Positions 21,204-31,739 of a stretch of 50,425 bases of DNA are shown in pieces. A program made the position numbers and the translations under genes. The notes under the pieces were generated by a model. It did no database searches. It saw nothing but the letters and a program-made list of their open reading frames with translations, and was not told the DNA's origin. The number at the start of each line of letters is the position of its first letter. Positions within the stretch are counted from its first letter, which is position 1. Origin of the DNA: Bremia lactucae (lineage: Eukaryota > Oomycota > Peronosporomycetes > Peronosporales > Peronosporaceae); NCBI RefSeq assembly GCF_004359215.1, contig NC_090615.1, forward strand, positions 6,410,321 to 6,460,745, read 5' to 3'.

Positions 21204-22370
21204 GTGACTCGAAGAACTAGTACCCGACAGATTAGGACGATCAAAGACACGTCTAAACGATTGACCTTTAAATCAGTCCTTAATAAAGAAGACGGGTCTT
21301 CAAAAGAGGTGTTCGAGGCCGTCAAAGACAAAATTGCGGAGGCATACTCAGTTGTGGTGCTCCGGCAAGTCTTTGAATCCGCCGAGAAGATAGTAAATCT
21401 ACCGAAGATATCGTGGGATCTCTTCCTTGCCGAATTAAAGAAAGGAAAGATCTACGAAATAGTCACATGAGTTCCAAAAGAAAACTTGGTGGACTGTTGC
21501 TCGTCGTCCAAATAAACGAGAGCATCCTAGAAACGGACAAAAAGAAACGGTTCGCTGCTCAAGGCTGAATTGCCTTGGGAGACAGTCCATTCTTAGAGGT
21601 TCTGTGTGAACATCGCGATGTGTTCCCAGAAGAAGTGCCGAGCCGCCTACCAGCAGATAGGGCCATCGGGCACGAGATAGACCTCGAACCTGGCACCAAG
21701 TATTGTGTCACCAGGCAATGGCCGCTGCCGAAAGAACAAGTCGATTATATCGATGAGTTCTTCGACAAACGAGCCAAGGCGGGACATGTGCGTGAGAGCA
21801 AATCGCGTCACTGCAGCCCGACCTTTTCTGTGCGTAAAGCCACAGGTGGATGGCGCGTGTATCATGCTTACAATAAGCTGAAACGGCGACCATACCGGCG
21901 CAAACGCCAATTCCGCGGAAAGATGTTCTCTTGAACTCCATGGGAAAGTCAACTATATTTTCCGCGTTGGTTTTGAAATATGGCTACTATCAGGTACTCA
22001 TGAGAGAGTCCGATTAAGCCAAAACGGCAGTAAGCACCCCAAGCGGTATGCTTTGGGAGTGGCTTGTGATGCCCCAAGGTTTGAAAAACGCACCAGCGAC
22101 ATTCAACCGAGTGGTGGCTCACGCGATCCGTCAGCACCGTGCCTACGCGCCTCATTTCTTTGACGATGTATTCGTGCTTAGTAGGGCCGAGGACGGGCTG
22201 AGCGCAATAGAGCGACGTTGTGTTGCAGCTTTCAAGATAGTAACGTCAACTTGCAAAAGTGCGTAATAAGGGTCTGTAAGATACCTGTGTCTCAGTTGCA
22301 TCGAAGGTACACATGGTATACGAGCAGACCCAGACAAGGTATTACTGGTAGAGGAATGGCCAATCCCACG
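21204..22370 (+). pseudogene. Reverse transcriptase of family E element
   Basis: Pre-RT linker at 21,204-21,470, then RT: FLEVLCEHRDVFPEEVPSRL, IGHEIDLEPGTKYCVTRQWP, KEQVDYIDEFFDKRAKAGHV and HCSPTFSVRKATGGWRVYHA (21,575-21,880), LWEWLVMPQGLKNAPATFNR (22,050-22,110) and the catalytic block HFFDDVFVLSRAEDG (about 22,150-22,195), FFDD in place of YxDD. A frame change lies near 21,930 and another near 22,030. It is one of the better preserved RTs, but stops at 21,932-21,934 and around 22,264 make it dead. Confidence 0.8.
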
Positions 22371-22960
22371 GCATGTGAAGGATTTGCGTAAATTTCTAGG
22401 GTTCGCTAATTACTTGCATAAATATAGCAAAAATTATGCTGAGCAAACTAGACCATTATCTGATCTCCGTAAAAAGAACATATACTGGGTTTGGTTAAAA
22501 GAACAAGAAGATGCATTCACATCAGTGCAGCAGTCTCTTGTAGAGGCACCAGTCTTGGCATTGGCAGACGCGGATGAGCTCTTAAGCATCGTGTGCGATG
22601 CAAGTAATTGTGCAATCGCTTGCGCGCTCATGCAGAGGATGACGATGGCGTTGACCGCGTCATCTCTTATCAGTCACGGCTTTTAAAAACCGCGAATTTG
22701 AATTTCCCCGTGCATGACAAAGAGTTATTTTCAATAAACTATACTCTTGTCAAGTTTCGTGTTCTAATGGGCACCCAACCATTTGTGGCTGAGGACCACA
22801 ATGAACTCGCCGCACCTCTCGCCTAGAGTGGCAAGATGGCTCACATTCTTCTCTGAATTTAATTTCAAAGTTAAAGTTGAATACACGCCGGATAAGTCGG
22901 ATGTCTTGGCTGACGCATTATCGCGCATACCAGACTTCGAGGTAATACACCACATAAGTG
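22371..22960 (+). pseudogene. RT connection and RNase H of family E element
   Basis: KDLRKFLGFANYLHKYSKNY (22,378-22,440), KEQEDAFTSVQQSLVEAPVL, LSIVCDASNCAIACAL (RNase H first Asp, about 22,585-22,630), then after a frame change NLNFPVHDKELFSINYTLVK (HDKE motif, about 22,700-22,755), and VKVEYTPDKSDVLADALSRI (final Asp region, about 22,870-22,930). Order and content are complete; at least two frameshifts are visible. Confidence 0.8.
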
Positions 22961-23168
22961 TTTCTAGTGCTAAAGCTTTTTTTCAGCCGTCAACGTTGGT
23001 AGCCTTGAAGGCATATCACATGACGAGCTCGTTAGCCTCTGAAATAAAAGAGAGCTACAGTCTGGACGACCATTGTCGCCTGCTGTTGGATCACTTCGGT
23101 GGACAAAAGGTTTCCCTTCCGTCGCACCTGAGAGCTAAGCTCAATCGCTTTAGCTACAGCGATGGCCT
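22961..23168 (+). pseudogene. Start of integrase of family E element
   Basis: Frame continues from RNase H through VSLPSHLRAKLNRFSYSDG, the region just ahead of the HHCC zinc-binding domain of integrase. It is cut by the assembly gap at 23,169; the far side of the gap is a different element, so the remainder is not in this window. Confidence 0.65.
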
Positions 23169-23268
23169 NNNNNNNNNNNNNNNNNNNNNNNNNNNNNNNN
23201 NNNNNNNNNNNNNNNNNNNNNNNNNNNNNNNNNNNNNNNNNNNNNNNNNNNNNNNNNNNNNNNNNNNN
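23169..23268. other. Assembly gap (100 N)
   Basis: A run of exactly 100 N. Family E integrase lies on the left. The right flank starts in the middle of the block that is identical to 9,176-9,900. Confidence 0.99.
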
Positions 23269-23993
23269 TATGTTGTATGAACTCGGCTATGGCCGCATGT
23301 TGTTCAGCTTAGTTCAGCGAATAGCATGGCTACAACGGCAAGCCCGCATACGTATGAGCTTATGCGTTTGACCGCTCTCCGTTCCAGGTCTCTCAAATGA
23401 GTAAATTTTCTCACGCGTTGTGTGACAGCATTCTCAAGGGGATGCTTATACACTTGATCTGTTAGCGCCTACGAGATTAACTTCGGAGATAACTCAATTG
23501 CCAACGCAAGAATCAAAACAGTTCTTGCGTGATCTGTGTAGTGGCAAAGTCAAGTAGATCTGCGTGCTTGTTACAAATGACAACTACGTGGCCGATATTC
23601 GGTCGGCAACAGTTTTTCTGTCAACGAAAGTGTTCTTAGCAGCTCAACGATGAAAGAAATTGTCCTCGAGGAGAAGTATCGAATGGAACGTTTTACATCT
23701 TAATCTTATAAGTCTTTGAAGATAATCCCGCTTAAAAAGATTTATAGAATTGAAGGATACATTCGCTAATTCTGTACCGTGTGTATTACTTAAGAATAAA
23801 GACAATCGGCACAAAATAGACCTGATACCAGTTTTAAAATACTGTGTGATGAAGCAGAGGCCATTAACTCGTGAAGTATTACCGATCGACAAATTCTTTG
23901 GTGATCACTTAGCAGCAAGCGATGAGAGGAAGTCAACATCCCCACATAGCTCTCTGATCTTCTGTCTGCATAAAACAACAGGGGGTGGCGGAT
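23269..23993 (+). repeat. 725-bp exact copy of 9,176-9,900
   Basis: Line-by-line comparison shows no difference from 9,176-9,900 over 725 bases. Identity ends abruptly after gggggtggcggat; past that point the two copies of the same element are strongly diverged (roughly three bases in four alike by eye). The left edge is the assembly gap, so the true left extent is unknown. Confidence 0.9.
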
Positions 23994-25100
23994 TGTGCAC
24001 TCGTTCAATTAATTAAAAGCTGCAGCAGTATTGGCTCAAACACCAATACCTCAAGAGGACGTATTCATTGTTGGTATGTCAAAGAATACTATCTTTTTGT
24101 CAATAGGTCTGATGGTGGATTCTATCAGATAGTTATGTGGGAACAGGATATCGCGTTCGCAGCAGTATGCACCCCAAACGGAATGTTATGGAAGTGGCTA
24201 GCTATGCACAAATGCTCAGTGATGACAAACGAATAGTGTAACTAATCTGTTGAGCTCGGTGCCGGACGTTGCACCGAGTTATTTTAATGACGTCTTCGAT
24301 CATAGCAGAGCCATGAACGGAAAGTCGGACGTTGAAGTATATCGTACCTGCGTCCAAAAGGCTTTACACTTATGCGTAAGCATAAATTGTATGCAAATCT
24401 CAAGAAGTGTATTTTCGCTGCAAGCAAAAAAAACTGCTTGGGTGCATCGTGGGTAAACACTGCGTACACCCTGATCCGCGATCAAGCGATCACCGAATGG
24501 CTTGTGCCAGTTGATGTAGATGGGCTTCGATTTTTTTGGCTTAGTGGCGTACTTACATTTGTATTCCCGCAATTATGCCGAAATGACAGTTCAACTTTCT
24601 TCTTTGTTGAAGGAATCTGTTAGGTCATGATGGGCTGATTACCAGCGTTTTCTTTGAGGATACCAAGCAAAGCTTGATGCAATCGCCGAGTTTAGTAATT
24701 GCGATTATACGTGGTCTATAACGCCAGCGACTATACTATCGGCTCTGCGATGATGCATTATGACATAGACAGCGCAGAGCACGTCGTCTGCTACCAGTCG
24801 TATCAGCTTTAACCAGCTGGACACAATTACCCCAATGACAAAGGAATTGTTGGGTCTAAATCGTGTGAGATAGACCGGTTATAGCTTGTACGGACCATGC
24901 GTCTTTACACACGGACGTAAACAGTCCACACCTTTTGAAAAGATTGGCCAGGTGGTTGTCTTCCCTCGCGGAGTATAATCATCTGTGAAATACAAACCAG
25001 GACAACTTGATGTCGTCGCTGATGTCCTTTCGCGCTGGCTTTTTTTGAGCTGGCTGCGCGAACCAACAGTTACGATAAGTCCAATCAACAAGATACGGCT
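23994..25100 (+). pseudogene. RT and RNase H (family C, copy 2)
   Basis: RT words in several frames: QTPIPQED-type scrap near 24,040, DGGFYQIVMWEQDIAFAAV (24,115-24,170), CTPNGMLWKWLAM, then APSYFNDVFDHSRAMN near 24,270-24,315, where the catalytic motif is YFND (first Asp of the pair lost), and KHKLYANLKKCIFAASK (24,376-24,430). RNase H scraps include LGLNRV-like and YKPGQLDVVADVLSRW near 24,985-25,035. The frame is heavily broken. Confidence 0.7.
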
Positions 25101-25158
25101 CTTAAAGAGTTGATGAATTATATTATAATCCATCACAAACAATCCTTTAAAATGACTG

Positions 25159-25870
25159 TTGAAACTGTTTTTGATCCTGAATAGATCGATACACAACACG
25201 CAACAATTTACTCTACTACACAGCCGTTGCTGGCGACAAACTTCGTGTCGTTATCCCAACCATAGTAATTTGCGCTTACGCATCATGTATGAGTGTCACG
25301 ATGCACCAACAATTTGCCATTGTGGACGTGAGACAACTTATCTCACGATAAGCCGCGAATTCTACTGACCTAAATTTGTCCGCAAGTACGTACGTGCTTG
25401 CCCGGTGCTTTATTCTGTGTTCCATGATAGCCTTCTCCTGTTCCAGCAAAGTGTTTGCTGTTCCTATCTATGGGCTTAATCTTCGAGGTTCCCGAAGACA
25501 ACCACCGAATAGTGATATCCTTGAGTTTTTAACCGTTCAGCAATATAATACATTTTGTTGCATCCCGGGGTCAACCACAGCCAGAGGCTGGGCTCGTGTT
25601 TATGTTAATGGTTTACGCCGTGGAGTGGTCTCCGATCGAGATTTGGGGTTCATGGCAGCGTTTTGGACATCTGTATATAAATCACTTGAGACGCAGCTGA
25701 AGATATCACCTTCTGAACATCCGAAAACAGATGTTCAGACGGAACGTGCAAATTGTTTCCTCGAAGAAATACTTTGCGGATACGTCCACTTGTTTACGAG
25801 TTGGAGCGAGTTCTTGCCGAAGGTAGAATTTGCTATCTACAATTCAGTGGATTCTTCAAAATAAAGTGCA
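25159..25870 (+). pseudogene. Integrase (family C, copy 2)
   Basis: LRLRIMYECHDAPTICHCGR (zinc region, 25,270-25,330), then a core open for 162 codons from 25,376: TARGWARVYVNG, VVSDRDLGFMAAFWTSVYKS (second catalytic Asp, about 25,630-25,690), and SEHPKTDVQTERANCFLEEI (catalytic Glu, about 25,710-25,775), FTSWSEFLPKVEFAIYNS. The segment with the first catalytic Asp is degraded (VFAVPIYGLNLRGSRRQ). A premature TAA follows near 25,862. Confidence 0.75.
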
Positions 25871-26768
25871 CCGTTTTTCGCAAAAACGGTTTACACCATC
25901 CACCTATATCCTCCTTGTTTGAGAGTGACTCTCATTCAAGGAAATGAGAGACCCGTTCGAGCAAGAACAATTGAGCTCAAGCTCATAACACATTGGCTCA
26001 ACAGACAATGCGGAGGATACCAATATTGATTTAAATAACATTGGATCGACAAACTCAGTAGTGACGGTACTGTTGTTACTGACTTTAACAACGATGTTGA
26101 GAGACTCAGCATCTAAAGCAATAATATTTGTGAGAACAGTAATGCTCTCACTAATAAAATGAATGACGTATCCGCAGTGCGCACCAAGCGCACTGAAGAT
26201 AGAAAAAAACCGAGTCAGCAGGAGAATTCCTGCTGGCTAGAGAAGCAGTGGTCCATTTCGTACAGGATTACATCGCTGCTGCAGTAGACCGACGGAACGG
26301 AATTCTGAAAAAAATGGAAGAGCAAACATATTTTTACTTAATGTTATTGATCTAGCCGTAATGTCTACGATAAACCTACCTACATATATGGTGACTTATA
26401 TAGGCAGTAATTAATTACTGCCAACGTATATCGCGTTTATTGCACTTTCCCGCCATTGCAATGCGTCTGCGATCGAAGCATGCATAACTATTTTGAGTTT
26501 TAGATCGATCACACTATTAAGAAGCGTATATAGCTGCTCGCTATTATCACTGTGTGACGTGATAGGCGCGTCGCGACCCACCGTATCCGACTTTAGTTAA
26601 GGGTTGTCCAGATGGCAAGACAATATATCTCATAGAAGCCGGGACATCACTGTTCCCAAGTCTTACAAATGTTTTTACCTTAGCTTGCACTTGACAAGAG
26701 ATCCGCCCGTACCATCAGTACGAAGCTTCTTTCGGTTCCGAAGAATACCGGCACGGTCTAAGAAGAAT
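25871..26768 (+). pseudogene. Integrase C-terminal end, badly decayed (family C, copy 2)
   Basis: Only scraps remain: AVRTKRTED near 26,175 and ISYRITSLLQ-type words match the 11,740-11,860 linker of copy 1. Near 26,690 the text ccgtaccatcagtacg matches the nucleotides of the GRLRPYHQYA end of the GPF module in copy 1 (12,097). The chromodomain equivalent cannot be traced. Confidence 0.55.
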
Positions 26769-26884
26769 GATGGTTTCGAATCAACCCCTGATAGTCTTTG
26801 AACAGAGTCGGGCTCTCACGACCACTGATGGTCCCGAATCAACCCCTACTAGTCTTTGAACAGAGTCGGGCTCTCATGATATCC
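26769..26884 (+). repeat. 58-bp tandem duplication
   Basis: The unit starting gatggtttcgaatcaacccc at 26,769 recurs at 26,827 as gatggtcccgaatcaacccc. The two units share the tract agtctttgaacagagtcgggctctca with only a few differences. It lies in the decayed 3' part of the family C element. Confidence 0.85.
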
Positions 26885-28509
26885 TTCAAAGATGAAAGCT
26901 CTCAACGAATTGCCACCAGCTCGTCTCGAGGGACTTTTTTTTGTTCGTTCTCCAGTCAATCAAACGCAACTTGCACGCGGTTTTGCAACTGTTTACGAGA
27001 AACCCCGTCCATCGTCGTCGCTATTTAGTGACGACAAGATCGTTCGTGATCAACGTCCTCCCGTAAATACCCAGTGACGAAGTGATTCTATGGATCACTT
27101 CGAGAGTAATGATAGCGTGAACAAATCATGATATATCGGGAGACTTTTCGGTGTGCTCCCAAAAAGACCTTGGCTACCCTCTAAAGGGCTTAACTCGTAA
27201 GGTCTGAAATGACCAACGTGCGCTACAATATTCAATTTTTCGATTCATTGAGGCTTCACACGTCTGACAAGGACGAAATGCGACTCTATATCAACGGTTT
27301 GTGTCGGCATCGATGGTACACATGTAAGCGGGCAATGATGTCACTTCTTCGTTTCAAGCTTGTAGAGAATTAGTACAGAATGTGCAAAGCTAGGCCGAGA
27401 GGCCTGGCTTGACAAACTGGCAGCTTTCCGTGACCAATTCGAAAGACGGACGGTAGTCGGTGCACTCTACATGCTGCACCTTTCGTCTTAATAGACAGGA
27501 TTGCCTCGCCTGTCGTGAGATGGCTCATGAATCTGCTATTTTAAGGGTGCAGGTTACGTCCTTTAGGAGGCATACTCCTTTACAGAGGGTCTTTAAACGA
27601 TGCGTATCCCTTCTGACATGCACGAAGGAATTGAGAACCTTCAATTCTTTCACGATCGCAAAAAGCGCTCGTTCTCTAAAAAAATTCTATGGGTCTCATT
27701 GTACTATCGAACGAGACCCGAAGCATCCATCATTAGTAAAGAACGAGTTTTCCAGCTATCGTGCGAAGGTGGATACCTTCACCAACAGATGAGGTAGCTT
27801 GTTTGAATCTTCTTCAACTCACGGTGGTTCAATAAACGCTCAACAAGGAAACGCTTTTTACCACTCGAATCCGTCAATGGACGTAGGGGTGAGGGGAAAT
27901 CGGGTTTGCTTCGTTCGCTGAACCCGAGTCATCACCGTGACGTGGTTCACGTCATCCAGTAGTATTCTAACCAAAGTGATCTTTACGATCACTTCGTTCC
28001 TGGCGATGTATTCTGACACCATCAGAGTTATCATCGTTCATGAAGTCATCACAAGATAACTCCGCGCCTATAGGGTCTGACGATCTGACGAGGGAACAAC
28101 TTCGTCAGCACCTCTTTGGTTACCACATTAATACCCAAAGGCTTACGGACGTGACCCTGGTTGATTCGGAGGCCTTAACATTTGCTGCTGAGTCGGGCGA
28201 AGGCGCCGACTCGGCCCAGTTACCTACAATGAAAGTAGCAGGTTACATGGACCAGCGACCTTCAATTGGAGTAGGAAGTGACGCACTCCCACAGTAGACA
28301 CATTAGCATCTACTATAATTAATGCATCACTATCAGTTGCACTGAGCCGTGCAGCTGCCCGCTTTGCGGTTTCACAGGCTACGCGCACGGGTTTCTAAAT
28401 CATGCGCTATCAAAAGCTAAAATCAAAATAAATCAATAAAAGCTAATTTACAGAGAGATACTCTCTGTCACTTAACATCAGTCATTATAGTGATTGCTGT
28501 TTGGGGGAT
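26885..28509 (+). mobile_element. 3' internal region leading to family D LTR
   Basis: Plus-strand region with short open frames (26,892-27,077; 27,460-27,792; 28,040-28,297), none with a domain I recognise. The last, rich in acidic residues (MKSSQDNSAPIGSDDLTREQ at its start), parallels the decayed 540-830 region ahead of the LTR at 1,068. By position it is the 3' internal part of an LTR element. It is interrupted by stops. Confidence 0.45.
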
Positions 28510-28710
28510 GTAATGGGGTACCCCATTACTCGAATATTATTTCTTTAAGAGAACTGACGATAATTATTTCATATGTGAGTAAATAAATAAAGACGTACAA
28601 AATATATACTGCTATTAATTTTGATTCAACTTTTCCAATACTATTGAATTTTGTATTGTTGACGCTGTTCTATTGATTGGTCAATTCAAGTTTAAATTAA
28701 TCCCGCTAAT
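28510..28710 (+). repeat. LTR of family D, copy 3 (3'-truncated)
   Basis: Starts TGTAATGGGGTACCCCATTA and matches 1,068-1,260 (tattatttctttaagaga, ttaatcccgctaat). The match fades after about 28,705. Bases 28,511-28,530 form a perfect 20-bp palindrome at the LTR edge. Confidence 0.65.
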
Positions 28711-28799
28711 CAGGTGGGTCTTAACGGGACCATCCGCAAGACCTTTAATGAACACAATAACCTGTGTATGTTCACGAAACGGATACAACTCACTAATTG

Positions 28800-29100
28800 G
28801 TACGTTTGTAGTCGTTGAACGGACCTCGAATTGCTACCAAGTGCAGCAGCGGACGTTTTGCTTGTACTGCTTCAGTACGAGCTACCCTTCACTGATGACA
28901 GCGAAGGTAAAGGTAACTCCGAATACTTCATGTACACGACATGCAGAGGAAGGTATTGAGTTAATAAGAGTTCGTAACTCGGCACGTGGCGTCATCCTTC
29001 GATCGAACTTAAACGTTCCACCGCTTTCCATTCAAGATCACTCGAGTGAGTGAATCTTTAAAGCAGCGTCGAAGCTCCCTACTTCTTTATCGAATATGTC
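28800..29100 (+). repeat. Diverged family C leader block, copy 4
   Basis: Resembles 4,830-4,965: cattcaagatcactcgagtga versus cattcgaggtcactcaaatga, and ctacttctttatcgaatatgtccat versus ctcattcttcatccaacatgtcgat. No coding content is apparent. Confidence 0.45.
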
Positions 29101-29807
29101 CATCTGTTCTGTTTATTGTTTGGCTGAGTATTTAAACCAATCTCACTAATCGCTGCTTGACGCGCTGAGAAATGTGTCGTAGTATAAATTGAAATCAATA
29201 CAATGGAGATTGCAATGCATAGACACCTAATAAAATAACCGAATGCATTTTTTCTTATCCCAATACTAAGTCTATCATTGTATCTGTTGCACTGCTGCTA
29301 CAATATAATCGATATGGTAATATTGGAAATGTTCTCCTTGAGTATATCTCTTATATGTAAGAATATTTTTTTAATGCGTTACGATGTTGTTTTTATTTTA
29401 AAAGCAAATTGCTAACTATCAGTAAATTGGCCATCACAGCGCCCCGATGTCACTAAATTAAATATTAAAGCACGCTCCGAGAGAAGAAATTGTAGCACCT
29501 TTAATTTCGAACCCTCTTTTCGATTGAAAGGCCTCCAAACGCGTATTGTTGAGTCTTAATGTTTCCGGTTATTCGCTACAAAGTAAAAGAGCAAAGAATG
29601 TACGATAACTTAAGTCTTCTCACTGTCAGTAACACTGAAGCTGTCGGACAACGGACAAGATACAGATGTGGGCAACAATTTCAGTCGTTCATGTATACCG
29701 AGTCATCAAGTCAACAAGAACAAATAATACCAACTTCAAATCGAGATCGTTTTTACAGAGATACATGTGCCCAATTAAGAATGCATTGAAAAAAATACTC
29801 GACACAC
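29101..29807. other. AT-rich non-coding stretch downstream of the GT71 gene
   Basis: No domain or long ORF with protein-like composition. The plus ORF at 29,559-29,789 has no recognisable motif. The right part should carry the 3' UTR and polyadenylation region of the minus-strand GT71 gene. Confidence 0.4.
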
Positions 29808-31256
29808 CTACAGCTCACACAGCGTCAGTGGACCCAGTACGCCGGTCATGATACCTAAGAAGTGAAGTTGGCGACGCAAGAGCAATTGAAAAAATTTCTG
29901 TGGCAAAGGGGTGGACCCGAGACCAGTGAGACAATGTATCGGCAATTTCAACTTAGTGGGGCGAATTTCTGTTCGCCGCTGCCGTGGGGTCATGTGCGTC
30001 GGAAAGGCATTATATTGTTGCGTGAGGCTGGCCATTTGAAGCAATTTGACCCCTTGGGGATACGGGGCTATAAGTGCTTTGCCATTAAGGTACAAAACCT
30101 CAGATTGTCTGGACTCGACTGGCATGTATTGCAAAATACTTCCACAAAGCGTGTCCGGGTGTTTCTCCAAGTCTTCGTTCGGAGTTGACGAGACGACACT
30201 AACACCCCACGGCGAAAAAAAGTATGGTTCGTGCGCGATTTCAAACGACAGCCAGAATGTCTCTTTGTCGCCAAAAGAATAGCGAATGCGAAAGCGTTCT
30301 TTCGTAAAAAACCAAAACATCACGTCAAAAACACGCGAAGACACGAGCGATTTATCAATCAATACCAACGACGAATCCATTTCGTGGCACGACTTGCCAT
30401 TGTACGCAAACGATTCCTTCGTTTGATCAGACACGTGTTCGCCTTCGGTAATGTTAAATTCATCGTACGGGAACGTCCGAAACAATCGATTCAAGTAACT
30501 TTCATTGTGGTCTTTCATAGCCAGAAACCGCGTGCAACGGACAACCCGGTCATAAAAAAACAGCGTACCCGTTTGTTTGTACCCGTCCAATTCACGCAAT
30601 TGAGCCGGATCAGCGAGAAAAATATCGTCCGCGTCCATAAGCATCACATGTCGCACATCCGTGTGGTACATTGCCAAGAGCTTAATGTACCAATTTTGAA
30701 ACTTTTTGGCCATATTTTCGGTAAATAAGTTTCGATGGACGAGATCCGAGCACGCGTCGACCATTTCGAGTCGATTGTCCAATGACAGCAGCAACTCTTG
30801 CGACTTGGCCGATAATTCGTTTGCGCCACAGTGGTAGACCTGCACCAAGTCTTGGTTTCCAAAACACCTCAATTCGCGAATCAATGACAAGCCCATGGCC
30901 ATGATACTATCGGCCAAGCACAGTACGATTGCACGGTCCCGCGAGACGCTCGAGTCAAAGTGATAACTGCGCTTGTAATAGGGCGATTGCGGGTGCTGTC
31001 GGACCCAGTTGTGCCTACTAGGTCGAAATGACCGTTGCGTGGACGAGAAGCCTTTTGTGTACTCTCGGGTACTGCTGCTGACGTCGAAGTCGAGGTAACC
31101 AATCGTCCAAGCGGCCACCCAAATCCCCACGATGACGAGTAGATATAGAAAAATAAGGAGCTCGCGAGGCCTGTGTGGCGGCGTCGCAATAATGCCAGAT
31201 TTCATGTATTGTTGCAGGAAGGTGCAGTTAAAATCGCGTTTCCAATTGCTCGCCAT
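29808..31256 (-). CDS. GT71-family (MNN1-like) alpha-mannosyltransferase, type II Golgi protein
   Basis: Intact intronless ORF of 482 residues. A short cytosolic tail (about 32 residues) precedes one membrane anchor (LIFLYLLVIVGIWVAAWTI, residues 34-52), then a stem and a luminal domain: type II topology. The catalytic part resembles the MNN1/MNT family: ELRCFGNQDLVQVYHCG (128-144), WYIKLLAMYHTDVRHVM followed by DADDIF (residues 208-213, the metal-binding DxD), SCHEMDSSLVLIDK (289-302), FGDKETFWLSFE (328-339) and YFFSPWG. Known members transfer mannose from GDP-mannose to glycans in the Golgi; the exact acceptor here is inferred. The start is the first ATG, 115 bp from the opposing ORF. Codon quality differs sharply from the surrounding broken elements. 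I see no sign of decay. Confidence 0.85.
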   Translation of the reverse strand: MASNWKRDFNCTFLQQYMKSGIIATPPHRPRELLIFLYLLVIVGIWVAAWTIGYLDFDVSSSTREYTKGFSSTQRSFRPSRHNWVRQHPQSPYYKRSYHFDSSVSRDRAIVLCLADSIMAMGLSLIRELRCFGNQDLVQVYHCGANELSAKSQELLLSLDNRLEMVDACSDLVHRNLFTENMAKKFQNWYIKLLAMYHTDVRHVMLMDADDIFLADPAQLRELDGYKQTGTLFFYDRVVRCTRFLAMKDHNESYLNRLFRTFPYDEFNITEGEHVSDQTKESFAYNGKSCHEMDSSLVLIDKSLVSSRVFDVMFWFFTKERFRIRYSFGDKETFWLSFEIAHEPYFFSPWGVSVVSSTPNEDLEKHPDTLCGSILQYMPVESRQSEVLYLNGKALIAPYPQGVKLLQMASLTQQYNAFPTHMTPRQRRTEIRPTKLKLPIHCLTGLGSTPLPQKFFQLLLRRQLHFLGIMTGVLGPLTLCEL

Positions 31257-31371
31257 GGTGAATAACGGGAATGGATCAAGTTTGGACGTCTTGTCGAACT
31301 TGATGCCATTAATGGGTGGGTAGTATCTCGAAACTTTTTCTAAATGTATCTAAACATAAAATTGCGCGGCT
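31257..31371. promoter_or_regulatory. Putative bidirectional promoter
   Basis: Only 115 bp separate the ATG of the GT71 gene (minus, 31,256) from the ATG of the truncated plus-strand ORF (31,372). Such spacing in compact oomycete genomes implies a shared promoter. AT-rich tracts (aaactttttctaaatg, aaacataaaattg) lie inside. I could not single out an initiator. Confidence 0.45.
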
Positions 31372-31536
31372 ATGTCCGTTGGAAAGACGTCCTTAACAAT
31401 TTTTCAATTGGACCACCCACGTCCACGTGGCTCGAGAGAGGCCAGCGAACGTCATGAGAGTGTGGCGTTTGATAAGTTACTTAACTACCTATTGACGCAA
31501 GAGTCGAGTCGTGAAAAGATCTTATACTTTTTATAA
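31372..31536 (+). pseudogene. 5' end of a host gene cut by an LTR insertion
   Basis: An ATG opens a frame of 54 codons (MSVGKTSLTIFQLDHPRPRG at its start, then FDKLLNYLLTQESSREKIL) whose composition is protein-like. The frame runs straight into the family A LTR that begins at 31,532, where it meets TAA at 31,534. The last host-derived residues are therefore near 31,530. The segment D-K-L-L-N-Y-L...S-R-E-K-I is weakly reminiscent of the N-terminus of PEX11 peroxisome proteins, which I offer only as a hint. The remaining part of the gene was not found elsewhere in the window, including beyond the element cluster. It could instead be a short genuine ORF. Confidence 0.45.
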
Positions 31537-31738
31537 TGGGGCACACATCGGTTATTGAACCGTTGTTGTGGTACATTTACTTTATGAATAAAATACCCTT
31601 TTATTTAATTTTACAATAGTTTCTTACTTAAATCCCATTCATTATGGGTAGCATAGCAAATGTGGTCGCCACCAGACATAAATCTGGCGGCCAAAATCTA
31701 TTTTAAATTAGCTAGGGTAATTTTTTTAGATTTAAACA
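31532..31738 (+). repeat. LTR of family A, copy 2 (3'-truncated)
   Basis: Starts TATAATGGGGCACACATCGG, one base from the TGTAATGGGG start of the inverted copy at 39,448, and follows it for about 205 bp (gttgttgtggtacatttac, aaataccctttt, taaatctggcggcc, aaattagctagggtaa). It then passes directly into Gag, so the 3' part of the LTR, the leader and the Gag N-terminus are deleted. Confidence 0.7.
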
Positions 31739-31739
31739 A

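Noticed and set aside
30231..30728. 165-codon plus-strand ORF
   Set aside because: Antisense to the conserved catalytic region of the GT71 gene; very basic composition typical of a shadow frame.
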